A DNA stretch of 64,000 nt from CAKSQF01 sp963628435 (lineage in GTDB: Bacteria; Bacillota; Clostridia; Oscillospirales; CAG-272). The stretch covers positions 62,001 through 126,000 of the forward strand of contig CAVGEY010000003.1 in the NCBI GenBank assembly GCA_963628435.1, read 5' to 3'. Position numbers and translations under genes: made by a program. The notes under the pieces are model-generated. The model did not search any database and was not told the origin of the DNA. It saw only the letters and a program-made list of their open reading frames with translations. Below, in pieces: positions 51,003 to 60,705 of this stretch. Numbering within the stretch: the first letter of the stretch is position 1; each line of letters opens with the position of its first letter.

Positions 51003-52667
51003 ATGACAAAGACAAGGAAAATTCTCGGCATCATTCTGTCGGCGGCGATTATGATTACCGCACTTATCGGCATATTCGCGGCGGGAACGGTATCGGCTGC
51101 CGAAGAGAGCCAGACGTTCACTTTAAGCAACGCGTATATCGGCGAATGGACCGGCGGAGTCAGCGCGTTCAGCTTCATCGGCAATGAGGTAAAAATCGGA
51201 CTTGTCTACCACTACCTCAACGAGAGCGCTGAAGTTGCTTTTGCGATCAAAAACAACAGCGACACCGACTATAAAATCAAATCGGTATCCGACACAAACA
51301 ATAACAGCTATGTTACGCTCGACACTTCCGGTGCGGTCGGCACTGTCGTAAAGGCAAACAGTGAGACCGATGTTGCGGTAAAACTCAAATACGAGAACGA
51401 GCTCGAAAATCAGAACGAGAGAAATCAGAGATTCAACGCCGACATCACTTTCGTGTTTGAAAAATACACGGAAACCGAACCCGTTCCCAGCCCCAAGACG
51501 GGAAGCGAATCGACGGGTTATATAATCGCCGCCGCGGTATGCGCGTTAATTGCCGTCTCGGCAGTTTTCTCGGGCAAGAATGGCAGAAAGTGCATCGGTA
51601 TGTTTGCGCTCGTACTTGCGGTCATACTCGTAATGCCGATTTCGGCAGATGCCGCGGAGGAAGCGGGCGAGGGCGAAAATATCACCTATACGGTAAATGT
51701 AAGCGGCACTGTTACTCTCAGCAACAAGATCGCCGTAACCTATGATTACTACGGTGACGGAACGGTTACCGAGGTGATTATTATCGATTATCTCGGAAAG
51801 ATAAAGACTCCCGAGGGCGGAGATCCCACAAGAGACGGATATACCTTCAAGGGCTGGTACGATTATGCCGATAACGAACCGAGCTTCTACTCGCAGCTCG
51901 GATACGATATCACATTCACCGCAAAATGGGAAGCGGTCGAATACCAAATCACCTATAATCTTGACGGCGGCGCGCTTGACAGCGGCTGCTCCAATCCCGG
52001 AACCTACAAAGCTACGGATGCCGACATAACGCTTAATAACCCGTCAAAGTCGGGCTTCTATTTCGTGGGCTGGGTTGAAGGAAACGGCACCGAAGCCGTA
52101 CATGATGTCAAGATATCGAAAGGGAGCTTCGGAAATAAGACATATACCGCAAAATACGCCGAGTATCTCCCCGCAAAAATCAGAAAATACAGTGAGAGCG
52201 ACAACAACGTCAGCTATGAGTACGTCGCCGATAAAAAGAGCTATTTAATCACACAGGCGGCAAATTCGAAAGGATGGGGCGCTACGGGCGCTGTCTGCGA
52301 CGACTCGAATTTACAGACGGCATGGGGACAGACCTATCTGCTTGAATTCACGGCTGTTCTCAACAATGATGTTCTGCTCAAGATTGACGTGAACTGCGCG
52401 ATTTCGGGCGTGTCGGACAACGACTGCTACGGCGACTGCCTGATTTATATTGACGGCACCGAATACGACGGCCATTCGGCCGGCATGTCGAGCGGTATAA
52501 CGCTTGCTACGGGATATCACGAGATTAAAGTGTTTATTGTGAACAACAGTGAAAAGAATAACCCGAATCACAGCTATTTTGTCGGATATACCGCGTTCGG
52601 CCTCCAAACCGGCACCGAGGATGAAGCATACGAGATAAGAAATATCAGAGCCGCGGTTTTCGACTGA
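51003..52667 (+). CDS. cell-surface protein with InlB-type repeats and an internal anchor-like double helix
   Basis: A 554-residue exported protein. Residues 1-33 are a signal peptide. Residues about 35-160 form a first beta domain. PKTGSESTG (164-172) with a hydrophobic helix and GKNGRK looks like a sortase tail but sits in the middle of the protein. It is followed at once by a second signal-like helix (197-217). After that come two InlB/Flg_new-type repeats (DGYTFKGWYDYAD ... ITFTAKWE; ITYNLDGGALD ... YTAKYAE) and a final beta domain (about 400-554). Either an ancient fusion of two surface genes or a hairpin anchor is possible. GGAGGGCGG precedes the ATG. Confidence 0.7.
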   Translation: MTKTRKILGIILSAAIMITALIGIFAAGTVSAAEESQTFTLSNAYIGEWTGGVSAFSFIGNEVKIGLVYHYLNESAEVAFAIKNNSDTDYKIKSVSDTNNNSYVTLDTSGAVGTVVKANSETDVAVKLKYENELENQNERNQRFNADITFVFEKYTETEPVPSPKTGSESTGYIIAAAVCALIAVSAVFSGKNGRKCIGMFALVLAVILVMPISADAAEEAGEGENITYTVNVSGTVTLSNKIAVTYDYYGDGTVTEVIIIDYLGKIKTPEGGDPTRDGYTFKGWYDYADNEPSFYSQLGYDITFTAKWEAVEYQITYNLDGGALDSGCSNPGTYKATDADITLNNPSKSGFYFVGWVEGNGTEAVHDVKISKGSFGNKTYTAKYAEYLPAKIRKYSESDNNVSYEYVADKKSYLITQAANSKGWGATGAVCDDSNLQTAWGQTYLLEFTAVLNNDVLLKIDVNCAISGVSDNDCYGDCLIYIDGTEYDGHSAGMSSGITLATGYHEIKVFIVNNSEKNNPNHSYFVGYTAFGLQTGTEDEAYEIRNIRAAVFD

Positions 52668-52687
52668 TTAAAACTTAAACCGAAAAG

Positions 52688-52718
52688 CAGACCGACATTT
52701 TTGTCGGTCTGTTTTCGT
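52688..52718 (+). terminator. intrinsic terminator after the surface-protein gene
   Basis: A 10-bp stem (52688-52697 with 52702-52711), a 4-base loop and TTTTCGTTTTTTTT. Confidence 0.85.
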
Positions 52719-52827
52719 TTTTTTTGAAAAAAACACTTTTTTTCATATTTATTTTGGCTGTCCGTCATAAAACAATCACATTTGACTTTTATAATGTAGT
52801 CACAAACCGAAAGGGAGGATGAATATT

Positions 52828-54414
52828 ATGATCGACGAATACGAAAACAACAATATAAACAACGAAAACGGCGAAAACGGCGAAAACGAAGCGAATGTCG
52901 AAAGCGGCAGCTACTCGCTCGGCAAAGACGATGTTGTCGATGGCAGAGTCGAATTCACTCAGAGCGGCTCGGAGACAGGTGCGAATACATCCGCAAACAC
53001 CGAAGCAAACGCGGGTGTAAACGCAAACACCGATACGGGCAGAGACGCAAATCCGAACGCGAATTATTACGGCGCGTCAAATGCGGGCGGATACGGCGCA
53101 AGACCGGAATACGAATACGGATATGACAGCAGAAGCGGCAGCTATTCCTATCAGAGCGCGCCTGCCGATAAGAAGCAGAAGAAAGAGAAAAAGCATCACG
53201 GCGGACTGATTGCCGCAATCTGCATCTGCCTTGTTCTTTCGTGCGGACTCGGCGGTGTTGCCGGATTCCTCGCCGCATCATACGCGAAGGGCGGCAGCGA
53301 GAGCGGCAGTACCGATAACGGACAGACAAATGTTCCGTCGGCATCAACAGTCGTCGAGAAATACACAACGACAATCGAAAACATGGCGCAGAATCAGTCT
53401 TCGTCAATAACCGCAGCGGTTGCCGCCGCGCATCCTTCGGTTGTTACGATTAACACATATTACAACGAGGAAAACGAAAAGGTCAACCAGTATTCATCGG
53501 CAGGCTCGGGCGTTATATGGACCGCCGACGGATATATCGTAACCTGCAACCACGTTATCGAAGGCGCCAATATTATCAAGGTAACACTCGAAGACGGTAC
53601 AACCTATGCTGCCGATGTTGTCGGCACCGACTCAAAGACCGATGTTGCGGTTCTTAAAATCACACCTTCGGACGGAGCGGCGCTTACACCCGCAGTTACA
53701 AGAGGAACCGAACTTGTACTCGGCGAAACGGTAATCGCAATCGGCAACCCGCTCGGCGTTCTCGGCGGAACGGTAACAACAGGTATTCTGTCGGCACTCG
53801 AACGCAACATCACGGTTGAAGGTCAGTCGATGACTCTTCTCCAGACAGACGCGGCAATTAACTCGGGCAACTCGGGCGGCGGTCTGTTCGATATCAACGG
53901 CTCGCTCATCGGTATCGTAAACGCGAAATCGACAGGCACAAGCGTTGAGGGCATCGGATTCGCAATTCCGATTTCAACCGTAAAGCAGGTCGCAGACGAA
54001 CTTGTCGCAAACGGCTATGTAACAGGCCGTCCTCAGCTCGGTCTGTCGCTCGTAACCGTTACAAGTGATAACTATAACTATATTTTCAGCGCAGGCTATT
54101 ATCCCGAACTCGAACAGTACGCGACAAAGACAAAACGCGACAGCTGGGGCTTCTCGCGCAAGACAGTCGTTACCGGTGTATATGTAATCGATGCATCTTC
54201 TGTCGCAAAATATGCCGACGGCTCGGAAGAATTTAAGTACGGCGACAAGATTCTCTATGTCGGCGACACCGAAGTAACCGAATTTGCCGATGTCAAGAGC
54301 GTTCTGTCGAATTACAGCGCGGGCGACACGATTTCGGTAACCGTGCTCCGTGAGCAGTCGACGACGATTATCATCAAGGTAATTCTCGGACAGTCGGGCG
54401 CAAGCAAAAACTGA
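52828..54414 (+). CDS. HtrA/DegP-like membrane-anchored serine protease with PDZ domain
   Basis: About 528 residues. The first 115 are low-complexity (Asn/Gly/Glu/Ser) and cytoplasmic; one membrane helix (about 128-150) follows. The trypsin-like domain has the triad His242 (CNHVIEG), Asp272 (TDVAVL) and Ser349 (NSGNSGGGL). A C-terminal PDZ domain ends the protein. HtrA proteases remove misfolded exported proteins under envelope stress. ATG 52828 is preferred over 52819, since the GGGAGG site would abut the earlier codon. A two-component system follows and may control it. Confidence 0.9.
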   Translation: MIDEYENNNINNENGENGENEANVESGSYSLGKDDVVDGRVEFTQSGSETGANTSANTEANAGVNANTDTGRDANPNANYYGASNAGGYGARPEYEYGYDSRSGSYSYQSAPADKKQKKEKKHHGGLIAAICICLVLSCGLGGVAGFLAASYAKGGSESGSTDNGQTNVPSASTVVEKYTTTIENMAQNQSSSITAAVAAAHPSVVTINTYYNEENEKVNQYSSAGSGVIWTADGYIVTCNHVIEGANIIKVTLEDGTTYAADVVGTDSKTDVAVLKITPSDGAALTPAVTRGTELVLGETVIAIGNPLGVLGGTVTTGILSALERNITVEGQSMTLLQTDAAINSGNSGGGLFDINGSLIGIVNAKSTGTSVEGIGFAIPISTVKQVADELVANGYVTGRPQLGLSLVTVTSDNYNYIFSAGYYPELEQYATKTKRDSWGFSRKTVVTGVYVIDASSVAKYADGSEEFKYGDKILYVGDTEVTEFADVKSVLSNYSAGDTISVTVLREQSTTIIIKVILGQSGASKN

Positions 54415-54425
54415 TAAAATCAGGA

Positions 54426-54470
54426 CGGGGACTGCGGATTGCCGCAGCCCCCGAACGGGATTTTCGCTTT
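54426..54470 (+). terminator. intrinsic terminator after the HtrA-like gene
   Basis: An 11-bp stem with one mismatch (54426-54437 with 54442-54453), a 4-base loop, then a T-rich stretch ending in TTTTTT at about 54468-54473. Confidence 0.7.
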
Positions 54471-54541
54471 TTTATCCGCATAAAATAAACATCTGCGATT
54501 TTGCCGAAAACTATCGGCGTAAATCCGAAACGGAGATTGTT

Positions 54542-55258
54542 ATGAAGCATCTTTTGGTAGTTGACGATGAGGAAAAAATCAGATCGCTGATCCGCAAATA
54601 TGCCGAATTTGAGGGGTATACGGTAGATGAGGCGGCAAACGGAATGGACGCGCTCGACCTTTTTTCGAAAGGCGGTTACGATCTTGTTGTTATGGACATA
54701 ATGATGCCCGGACTCGACGGGCTGTCGGCAAGCAGAGAAATACGGAAAAAATCCGATGTGCCGATAATTATGCTGTCGGCGCGCGGCGAGGAATATGACC
54801 GCATCGGCGGATTTCAGCTCGGTGTCGACGATTATGTCGTGAAACCTTTTTCGCCGAAAGAGCTGATGCTCCGCATCGAGGCAATACTCAAACGCACCGG
54901 AGCGCAGACCGAAAAGAAAAACGCGGACGGCGGCGTATTGCCGGGGAATGCGGTCAACAGAGAAATTTTCACTCTCGATGGGCTTGAAATCGATTTTACC
55001 GCGCGAATCGTGAAGGTTGACGGCAAGGTTGCCGACCTCTCGCCGAAAGAATACGAACTGCTTTTCTATCTCGTGAGAAACCGCAACATCGCGCTCTCGC
55101 GTGAAAAGCTGATTTGCGAGGTCTGGGGATACGATTTCTTCGGTGATGACCGCACGCTTGATACTCACATCAAGCTCCTGCGCCAGTCGCTCGGGCAGTA
55201 CAGCAAGTTTATCGTAACTCTGAGAGGAGTCGGATACCGTTTTGAAAGCAGTAAATAA
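54542..55258 (+). CDS. OmpR/PhoB-family response regulator
   Basis: A 238-residue response regulator. The receiver domain has Asp8-Asp9 and the phosphoacceptor Asp52 (VVMDIMMPGLDG), plus the KPFSPKEL lysine. The C-terminal winged helix has LSPKEYELLFYLVRN and TLRGVGYRFE. It overlaps the histidine kinase gene by 17 bases and forms a two-component pair with it. A target could be the htrA-like gene upstream or its own operon. Confidence 0.93.
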   Translation: MKHLLVVDDEEKIRSLIRKYAEFEGYTVDEAANGMDALDLFSKGGYDLVVMDIMMPGLDGLSASREIRKKSDVPIIMLSARGEEYDRIGGFQLGVDDYVVKPFSPKELMLRIEAILKRTGAQTEKKNADGGVLPGNAVNREIFTLDGLEIDFTARIVKVDGKVADLSPKEYELLFYLVRNRNIALSREKLICEVWGYDFFGDDRTLDTHIKLLRQSLGQYSKFIVTLRGVGYRFESSK

Positions 55259-56783
55259 TCAAACCGGAAGAAAAAGCGGCAAGGGAATGAGCGCGAAATC
55301 GACGATTTTCGTCTGTTTTGTCTTTTTTACCGCGGTTGCGGTTGCTCTGCTCGCCCTGCTTCAGGTCTTTTTTCTGAAATACATTTATCGTGCCGTAAAA
55401 ATCGGTGAACTTGAGGATGCCTGTCGGAAAATCGTCGAAGAATGTGACAGCGTCGGCGTATACAAGACCGCCGCCTCTCTTGCCGATGATTACGACATCT
55501 GCGTTCAGATATATAATCCGAAAACCGCGAGCCGCACCAAACTCACGAGGTATTCGCCCGGCGGATGCCTTCTTTATGAACTTTCGGGCAACGACTGCAT
55601 GAAAATCTATCTTTCGATGACAAAATCGGGAGAGAGCCGCAAAGTATTCGGTGTAAGGCTTGCCGAATCTTCATACAGCGGATTTGACGGTACGCGCACA
55701 ATATCGGCCGAAACCGAAGATTTTTCGATTTGGTCTGCCGACGATCAGGGAAATGTCGTTCTCTGCGCGATTGCCGAAAATTCAGACGGCGATGATATTC
55801 TCGTGATGGTGAACAGCTTTCTGACACCTGTCAGCGCGCTGACACGCACAATCGGGATTATCCTTGCGGTTGTCGCGGTCTTTCTGATTTTTCTGTCGGT
55901 GATAATTGCCGGACATCTGTCGGGCAAAATCGCGAAACCGCTCAGACGGATGAACAATCGCGCGAAACTGCTCGGTGAAGGAAACTACGGCGTAAGATTC
56001 GATGAAAACGCGGGATATACCGAGGCAAGCGAGCTTGCGGCGACGCTCAATCAGGCGGCATCCGATCTTTCGAAGGTCGATAAACTCCGAAATGAGCTTA
56101 TCGCCAACATCTCGCACGATCTGCGCACGCCGCTTACTCTCATATCGGGATACAGCGAAATCATGCGCGATTTTCCGAGCGAGGTAACCGCCGCAAATCT
56201 TCAGACGATAATCGACGAGAGCGCACGGCTCAGCTCGCTTGTAAACGATCTGCTCGAATTTTCGAAGATACAGAGCGGAAACATACGGATAAAACCCGAA
56301 AAATTCGATCTTTCGGAAGAGCTTGACAAAACTCTCGAAACATACAAAACGCTCGCCGGGAAGATGGGTTACAACATAACGCTCGAAAAAGAGGGCGACG
56401 GAATCATCTGCGCGGACAGGGCGCTCGTTATTCGTGCGGTCAATAATCTTGTCAACAACGCAATGACATATACCGGCGCCGACAAGAAAATCGCGCTGCG
56501 TATGACAGGCTCGGACAACAGCGTCAGAATCGAGGTCAGCGACAGCGGTATCGGCATTCCCGCCGACAAGCTGAATCTCATCTGGGACAGATATTATAAG
56601 GTGGATGCCGAACATAAGCGCGCGGCGCAGGGAAGCGGTCTCGGTCTTTCGATCGTAAGATCGATAATGCTGATGCACAGCGGCAAATACGGTGTGAGAA
56701 GCCGCGAAGGCAGCGGCTCCGCATTCTGGATAGAATTTCCGCGGGAATACGCGGGAAGCGCCGATAACGACGAGAATCGATAA
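55242..56783 (+). CDS. sensor histidine kinase
   Basis: A 513-residue membrane kinase. Two helices (about 18-42 and 195-220) flank an extracytoplasmic sensor of about 150 residues. A HAMP linker follows. The dimerisation box is NISHDLRTPL with His292, and the ATPase lid has NLVNNAM, DSGIGIP and GSGLGLSIV. All catalytic motifs are intact. The signal sensed is not evident. Confidence 0.92.
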   Translation: MKAVNNQTGRKSGKGMSAKSTIFVCFVFFTAVAVALLALLQVFFLKYIYRAVKIGELEDACRKIVEECDSVGVYKTAASLADDYDICVQIYNPKTASRTKLTRYSPGGCLLYELSGNDCMKIYLSMTKSGESRKVFGVRLAESSYSGFDGTRTISAETEDFSIWSADDQGNVVLCAIAENSDGDDILVMVNSFLTPVSALTRTIGIILAVVAVFLIFLSVIIAGHLSGKIAKPLRRMNNRAKLLGEGNYGVRFDENAGYTEASELAATLNQAASDLSKVDKLRNELIANISHDLRTPLTLISGYSEIMRDFPSEVTAANLQTIIDESARLSSLVNDLLEFSKIQSGNIRIKPEKFDLSEELDKTLETYKTLAGKMGYNITLEKEGDGIICADRALVIRAVNNLVNNAMTYTGADKKIALRMTGSDNSVRIEVSDSGIGIPADKLNLIWDRYYKVDAEHKRAAQGSGLGLSIVRSIMLMHSGKYGVRSREGSGSAFWIEFPREYAGSADNDENR

Positions 56784-56791
56784 ACGAACAC

Positions 56792-56839
56792 ACAGATACC
56801 CCCGACGATATGCGCCTGCATATCGTCGGGGGTATCTGT
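56792..56839. terminator. 22-bp perfect inverted repeat between convergent genes
   Basis: A perfect 22-bp stem (56792-56813 with 56818-56839) and 4-base GCCT loop between the histidine kinase and hypB. Neither strand shows a T run after it (TATGTA on plus, GTGTTCG on minus). It may block readthrough by structure or depend on other factors. Confidence 0.55.
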
Positions 56840-56869
56840 TATGTATAAAGCAGACCTTTCGGTGACGGC

Positions 56870-57541
56870 TTATCGGCCGTTCCAGGCGTTAATCTGCCTT
56901 CTCAGCCAATCGGCCCAGTTTTCGATTCCTTCGCCTGTCTTTGCGCTGATAAAGTAAATCTCGCAGTTCGGATTCAATTTTTTGATGCGTTCCACAACCG
57001 CTTTGTCGTCAAAATCAAATACGCATTTGGTGTCTATCTTGTTGATAAGCACGCAGTCGCTGACGGTGAACATAAGCGGATATTTGAGCGGCTTGTCGTC
57101 TCCCTCGGGAACAGACAAAATCATTGCGTTTTTGCTTGCTCCCGTGTCAAACTCTGCGGGGCAGACAAGATTGCCGACATTTTCGAGTACGACAAAATCA
57201 AATTCGTCTGCGCCGAAGCTGTCAAGTCCCTGCTTTGTCATACCTGCGTCAAGATGGCACATACCGCCTGTGTGGAGCTGGATTGATTTGGCGCCCGTCT
57301 CGGCTATCGCTTTTGCGTCAACCTCGCCGTCAATATCGGCCTCCATAACGCCGATTTTATATTCGTCTTTCAATGCGGCAATCGTCCGCTTCAATGTGGT
57401 GGTCTTGCCGCTTCCGGGTGCGGACATAAGGTTTAGGAGAAATGTTCTGTCTTTTTTCAGCTGCTCTCTGACCTTGTCTGCCTCTCTGTCGTTGTTCTCG
57501 AATACAGAGTGCTTGATTTCAATTACTTTATAATCGTTCAT
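56870..57541 (-). CDS. hypB: hydrogenase/nickel-enzyme maturation GTPase HypB
   Basis: A 223-residue GTPase that passes nickel to enzyme precursors, working with HypA. The P-loop is APGSGKTT (41-48), with the metal-site motif GGMCHLDA and switch region GNLVCPAEFDTG; the NKID base-recognition motif is intact. It lacks the His-rich N-terminal extension of nickel-storing HypB. It is divergent from the FeS/flavin oxidoreductase gene; HypA is encoded after that gene. No HypC-F or hydrogenase subunit is seen in the window. Confidence 0.92.
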   Translation of the reverse strand: MNDYKVIEIKHSVFENNDREADKVREQLKKDRTFLLNLMSAPGSGKTTTLKRTIAALKDEYKIGVMEADIDGEVDAKAIAETGAKSIQLHTGGMCHLDAGMTKQGLDSFGADEFDFVVLENVGNLVCPAEFDTGASKNAMILSVPEGDDKPLKYPLMFTVSDCVLINKIDTKCVFDFDDKAVVERIKKLNPNCEIYFISAKTGEGIENWADWLRRQINAWNGR

Positions 57542-57682
57542 AATACCTCGCTTATGTGAAATGTTTGTTTCTGCGGCGGCTTTTCATCGGGGAGACGATA
57601 TATAAAGGCTCCCGGATCGGCGATTGCGCGAGTAGACTATGACACAGCCCCCCGAATATGCCGGAATTTGCCGTCCGAACTT

Positions 57683-57711
57683 ATAATATCACCAAAAAAA
57701 GCAATAGTCAA
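57683..57711 (-). promoter_or_regulatory. sigma-A promoter of hypB
   Basis: On the minus strand TTGACT (57706-57711), 17-base spacer, TATTAT (57683-57688). The leader to the ATG is about 135 bases and contains a small GGGAG/CTCCC stem near 57590-57615, but I cannot match it to a known riboswitch. Confidence 0.75.
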
Positions 57712-57732
57712 TAAATAAATGTAAAAAATTGA

Positions 57733-57761
57733 TTGACTTTTGTCGGAAAAGATTATAGAAT
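57733..57761 (+). promoter_or_regulatory. sigma-A promoter of the oxidoreductase-hypA transcript
   Basis: TTGACT (57733-57738), 17-base spacer, TAGAAT (57756-57761), about 25 bases before the ribosome site. It is divergent from the hypB promoter with about 20 bases between the -35 elements, so both could share one control site. Confidence 0.7.
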
Positions 57762-57794
57762 ATACATATATGACATTTTAAGGAGAATTATACT

Positions 57795-60695
57795 ATGCCC
57801 GAAAGATACGAATATGTTACTCCGCCGAGTTTGGGCGTTGCCAATCCGCGTCCGAAGGTTGCGGCAGTCGGAAAAAAAATAACCGATGTTATCGCCCATA
57901 AGCTGAAAGGCGTCAGCTCAAATGACGCGGAATATTGGGGACTTGCCGAAATACTGACCGACGATATGTGTGATATTGTGCTGTCTATGGATTTGCGCAA
58001 GCCTATGACCTTTGAGGAGATCGCCGCAAAAAACACTCAGTTCACGAAAGAAAAGGTTAAAGAGCTGCTTGACGACCTCAGTTATGTCGGAATACTGGAG
58101 TATGATTACGGTTATCATTACGACCACAACGGCAGGACCGCTCCGCAGAGCGAGAGAAGATATATTCTGCCGATGTTTGTACCCGGTTCGGCAGAGCTGT
58201 TAAACATTCACGAACTTCCCCCCGACGGTATAAATCAAAGAGTTGTCGATCACCCCGAAATCGCCTCTTTCTTTGAAAGAATGACATTTGTTCCGCTTGC
58301 GGGTATTACTCACATGGTCCCTCCCGGCGGCTCGGGTGTGGGTATGCATGTTATCCCCGTTGAAAAGGCGATTTCAATGGAAAACGGGGTTATGGATATT
58401 GAACAGCTTTCCTATTGGCTCAAAAAATACGAGGGCCATATAGGCGTTGCCCGCTGCTCATGCCGTGCTTCCCGTGCGGCTCTTGACGAGGGCTGCGCAG
58501 ACGACGATTACGGCTGGTGTATCGGTGTCGGCGACTTCGCCGATTATTGCCGCGAAACTCACAAGGGCCACGACATTACATACGACGAGGCTATGGAAAT
58601 TCTCCGCAATGCCGAGAAAAACGGTTTTGTTCATCAGATTACGAACATCGACGGCGATAACAAGATTTTCGGTATCTGTAACTGCAATGTAAATATCTGC
58701 AACGCGTTGAGAACATCACAGCTTTTCAATACGCCCAATCTTTCGCGTTCGGCATATACCGCAAAAGTCGAAGCCGAAAAGTGCGTTGCCTGCGGCAAAT
58801 GCGTTGAATATTGCCCTGCAGGCGCGGTAAGACTCGGACAGAAGCTCTGCACAAAGCAGGGCGAGGTCGTTTATCCGAGAAGAACTCTCCCCGAGCAGTC
58901 GTCCCTGAAAGAGTATCTTAACTGGAAAGAGGACAAGTGGGACGAAAATTACAGAGACAACAACAGAATCAACTGTTATGATACCGGTACGGCACCCTGC
59001 AAGACGGCTTGCCCCGCTCATATAGCCGTTCAGGGATACCTGAAAATGGCGGCACAGGGCAGATACAGGGACGCTCTTGCGCTTATTAAAAAGGACAACC
59101 CGTTCCCGGCAATCTGCGGCAGAGTATGCAATCACAAATGCGAGGATGCCTGCACAAGAGGCACAATCGACAGAGCGGTTTCAATCGATGCCGTTAAGAA
59201 ATTCATCGCGGAGCAGGATTTGAGGGCGGAGACAAGATATGTTCCCGAGGTTGTAATCGCTTCAAACAGATATGCCGGATGGAATCAGAAAATCGCGATT
59301 ATCGGAGCGGGCCCCGCAGGTCTTTCGTGCGCTTATTATCTTGCGACAAAGGGATATAAACCGACCGTATTCGAAAAGAGCGAAAAGCCCGGCGGTATGA
59401 TGAGATACGGTATCCCGTCATATAAACTCGAAAAGGATGTTATCGATGCCGAAATCGATATTATAAAAGAACTCGGCGTCGAGATTAAATGCGGCGTTGA
59501 AGTCGGCAGGGACATCACGCTTGACGAACTGCGCGGACAGGGCTTTGAGGCGTTTTATATCGCCATCGGCTGCCAGGGCGGCAAAACGGCGGGTGTTGAC
59601 GGCGAGGACGCAAACGGCATTGAAATCGCGGTCGATTTCCTGCATTCCGCAGCCGAAGATCAGACTCGTAAGATAGACGGCGATGTTGTCGTCATAGGCG
59701 GCGGTAATGTTGCGGTTGACTGCGCGAGAACCGCTCACCGATTCGGCGCAGGCAAGGTTTCTATGGTATGTCTTGAATCGAGAGACAGTATGCCCGCCTC
59801 AAACGAGGAGGTTGCCGAAACGCTTGAAGAAGATATCGAAATCTGCAACTGCTGGGGACCGAAAGAAATCAGGAAAGACGAAAACGGCAATGTCAAAGCG
59901 GTCGTTTTCAAAAAATGTACGCGTACAATCGATCCGGTTACAAAGAAATTCTCGCCCGAATATGATGAAAGCGAGACTATGGAAATCGCTGCCGACAGAG
60001 TTATATACGCAATCGGTCAGTCAATCGAATGGGGCAAGATGCTCGAGGGCGAAAAGGTAGAATTTTGGCACGGGGTTTATCCGGTCGCCGACGGTCTTAC
60101 CTTCCAGACCGCTCAGCCCGATATTTTCGTCGGCGGTGATGTTTATACCGGCCCGAAATTTGTAATCGACGCCATCGAAGCGGGCAAATGCGCCGCCGAA
60201 TCTCTCCACAGATATGTTCACCCGCACGCGAGCCTTACAATAGGCAGAAACCGCAGAGATTTCATTGAACTTGACAAGGACAATATCGTCATCGACAGTT
60301 ACGACAATTCCTCGCGCCAGGAGGCGGGAACCGATGAGAGCATTGACCGCAGGATGTCGTTCAGAGACGCTCACAGGACTCTCAGCGAGGAGCAGGTGAA
60401 GATTGAAACGGCACGCTGCCTCGGCTGCGGCGCATCGGTCGTTGATCCGAACAGATGTCTCGGCTGCGGCGTATGTACCACAAAGTGCGAATTTGACGCA
60501 ATAAAGCTCCACAGAGATCGTCCCGAGGCATCAAAGATGGTTGTCGCGGAGGATAAGATGAAGCACATCCTGCCCTATTTTGCGGGTAATGTCGCGAAGC
60601 TCGCGATTAAGAAAATACCGAAAGAGGTCAAGGAGTACGAGAAGAAATACACCGAATTCCGCGAGGCTGTCGGCAAGGATACCGGCAAGCACTGA
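57795..60695 (+). CDS. 966-residue FeS/flavin oxidoreductase (GltD/NfnB-like with unusual N-terminal domain)
   Basis: Residues 1-320 hold a winged-helix-like start and a cysteine-rich region (ARCSCRASRAALDEGC, GICNCNVNIC). Residues 330-340 form a ferredoxin site CVACGKCVEYC. From about 400 the protein matches GltD/NfnB-type enzymes: an FeS domain (CKTACPAHI, CGRVCNHKCEDAC), FAD motif IGAGPAG (503-509) and NAD(P) motif VVIGGGNVAVDCA (about 632-644). A C-terminal ferredoxin follows (CLGCG and CLGCGVCTTKC, from about 875). It probably moves electrons between NAD(P)H and low-potential carriers. The hyp genes around it suggest a link to nickel metabolism. Strong AAGGAG site. Confidence 0.8.
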   Translation: MPERYEYVTPPSLGVANPRPKVAAVGKKITDVIAHKLKGVSSNDAEYWGLAEILTDDMCDIVLSMDLRKPMTFEEIAAKNTQFTKEKVKELLDDLSYVGILEYDYGYHYDHNGRTAPQSERRYILPMFVPGSAELLNIHELPPDGINQRVVDHPEIASFFERMTFVPLAGITHMVPPGGSGVGMHVIPVEKAISMENGVMDIEQLSYWLKKYEGHIGVARCSCRASRAALDEGCADDDYGWCIGVGDFADYCRETHKGHDITYDEAMEILRNAEKNGFVHQITNIDGDNKIFGICNCNVNICNALRTSQLFNTPNLSRSAYTAKVEAEKCVACGKCVEYCPAGAVRLGQKLCTKQGEVVYPRRTLPEQSSLKEYLNWKEDKWDENYRDNNRINCYDTGTAPCKTACPAHIAVQGYLKMAAQGRYRDALALIKKDNPFPAICGRVCNHKCEDACTRGTIDRAVSIDAVKKFIAEQDLRAETRYVPEVVIASNRYAGWNQKIAIIGAGPAGLSCAYYLATKGYKPTVFEKSEKPGGMMRYGIPSYKLEKDVIDAEIDIIKELGVEIKCGVEVGRDITLDELRGQGFEAFYIAIGCQGGKTAGVDGEDANGIEIAVDFLHSAAEDQTRKIDGDVVVIGGGNVAVDCARTAHRFGAGKVSMVCLESRDSMPASNEEVAETLEEDIEICNCWGPKEIRKDENGNVKAVVFKKCTRTIDPVTKKFSPEYDESETMEIAADRVIYAIGQSIEWGKMLEGEKVEFWHGVYPVADGLTFQTAQPDIFVGGDVYTGPKFVIDAIEAGKCAAESLHRYVHPHASLTIGRNRRDFIELDKDNIVIDSYDNSSRQEAGTDESIDRRMSFRDAHRTLSEEQVKIETARCLGCGASVVDPNRCLGCGVCTTKCEFDAIKLHRDRPEASKMVVAEDKMKHILPYFAGNVAKLAIKKIPKEVKEYEKKYTEFREAVGKDTGKH

Positions 60696-60705
60696 GAGGT
60701 AGAGT

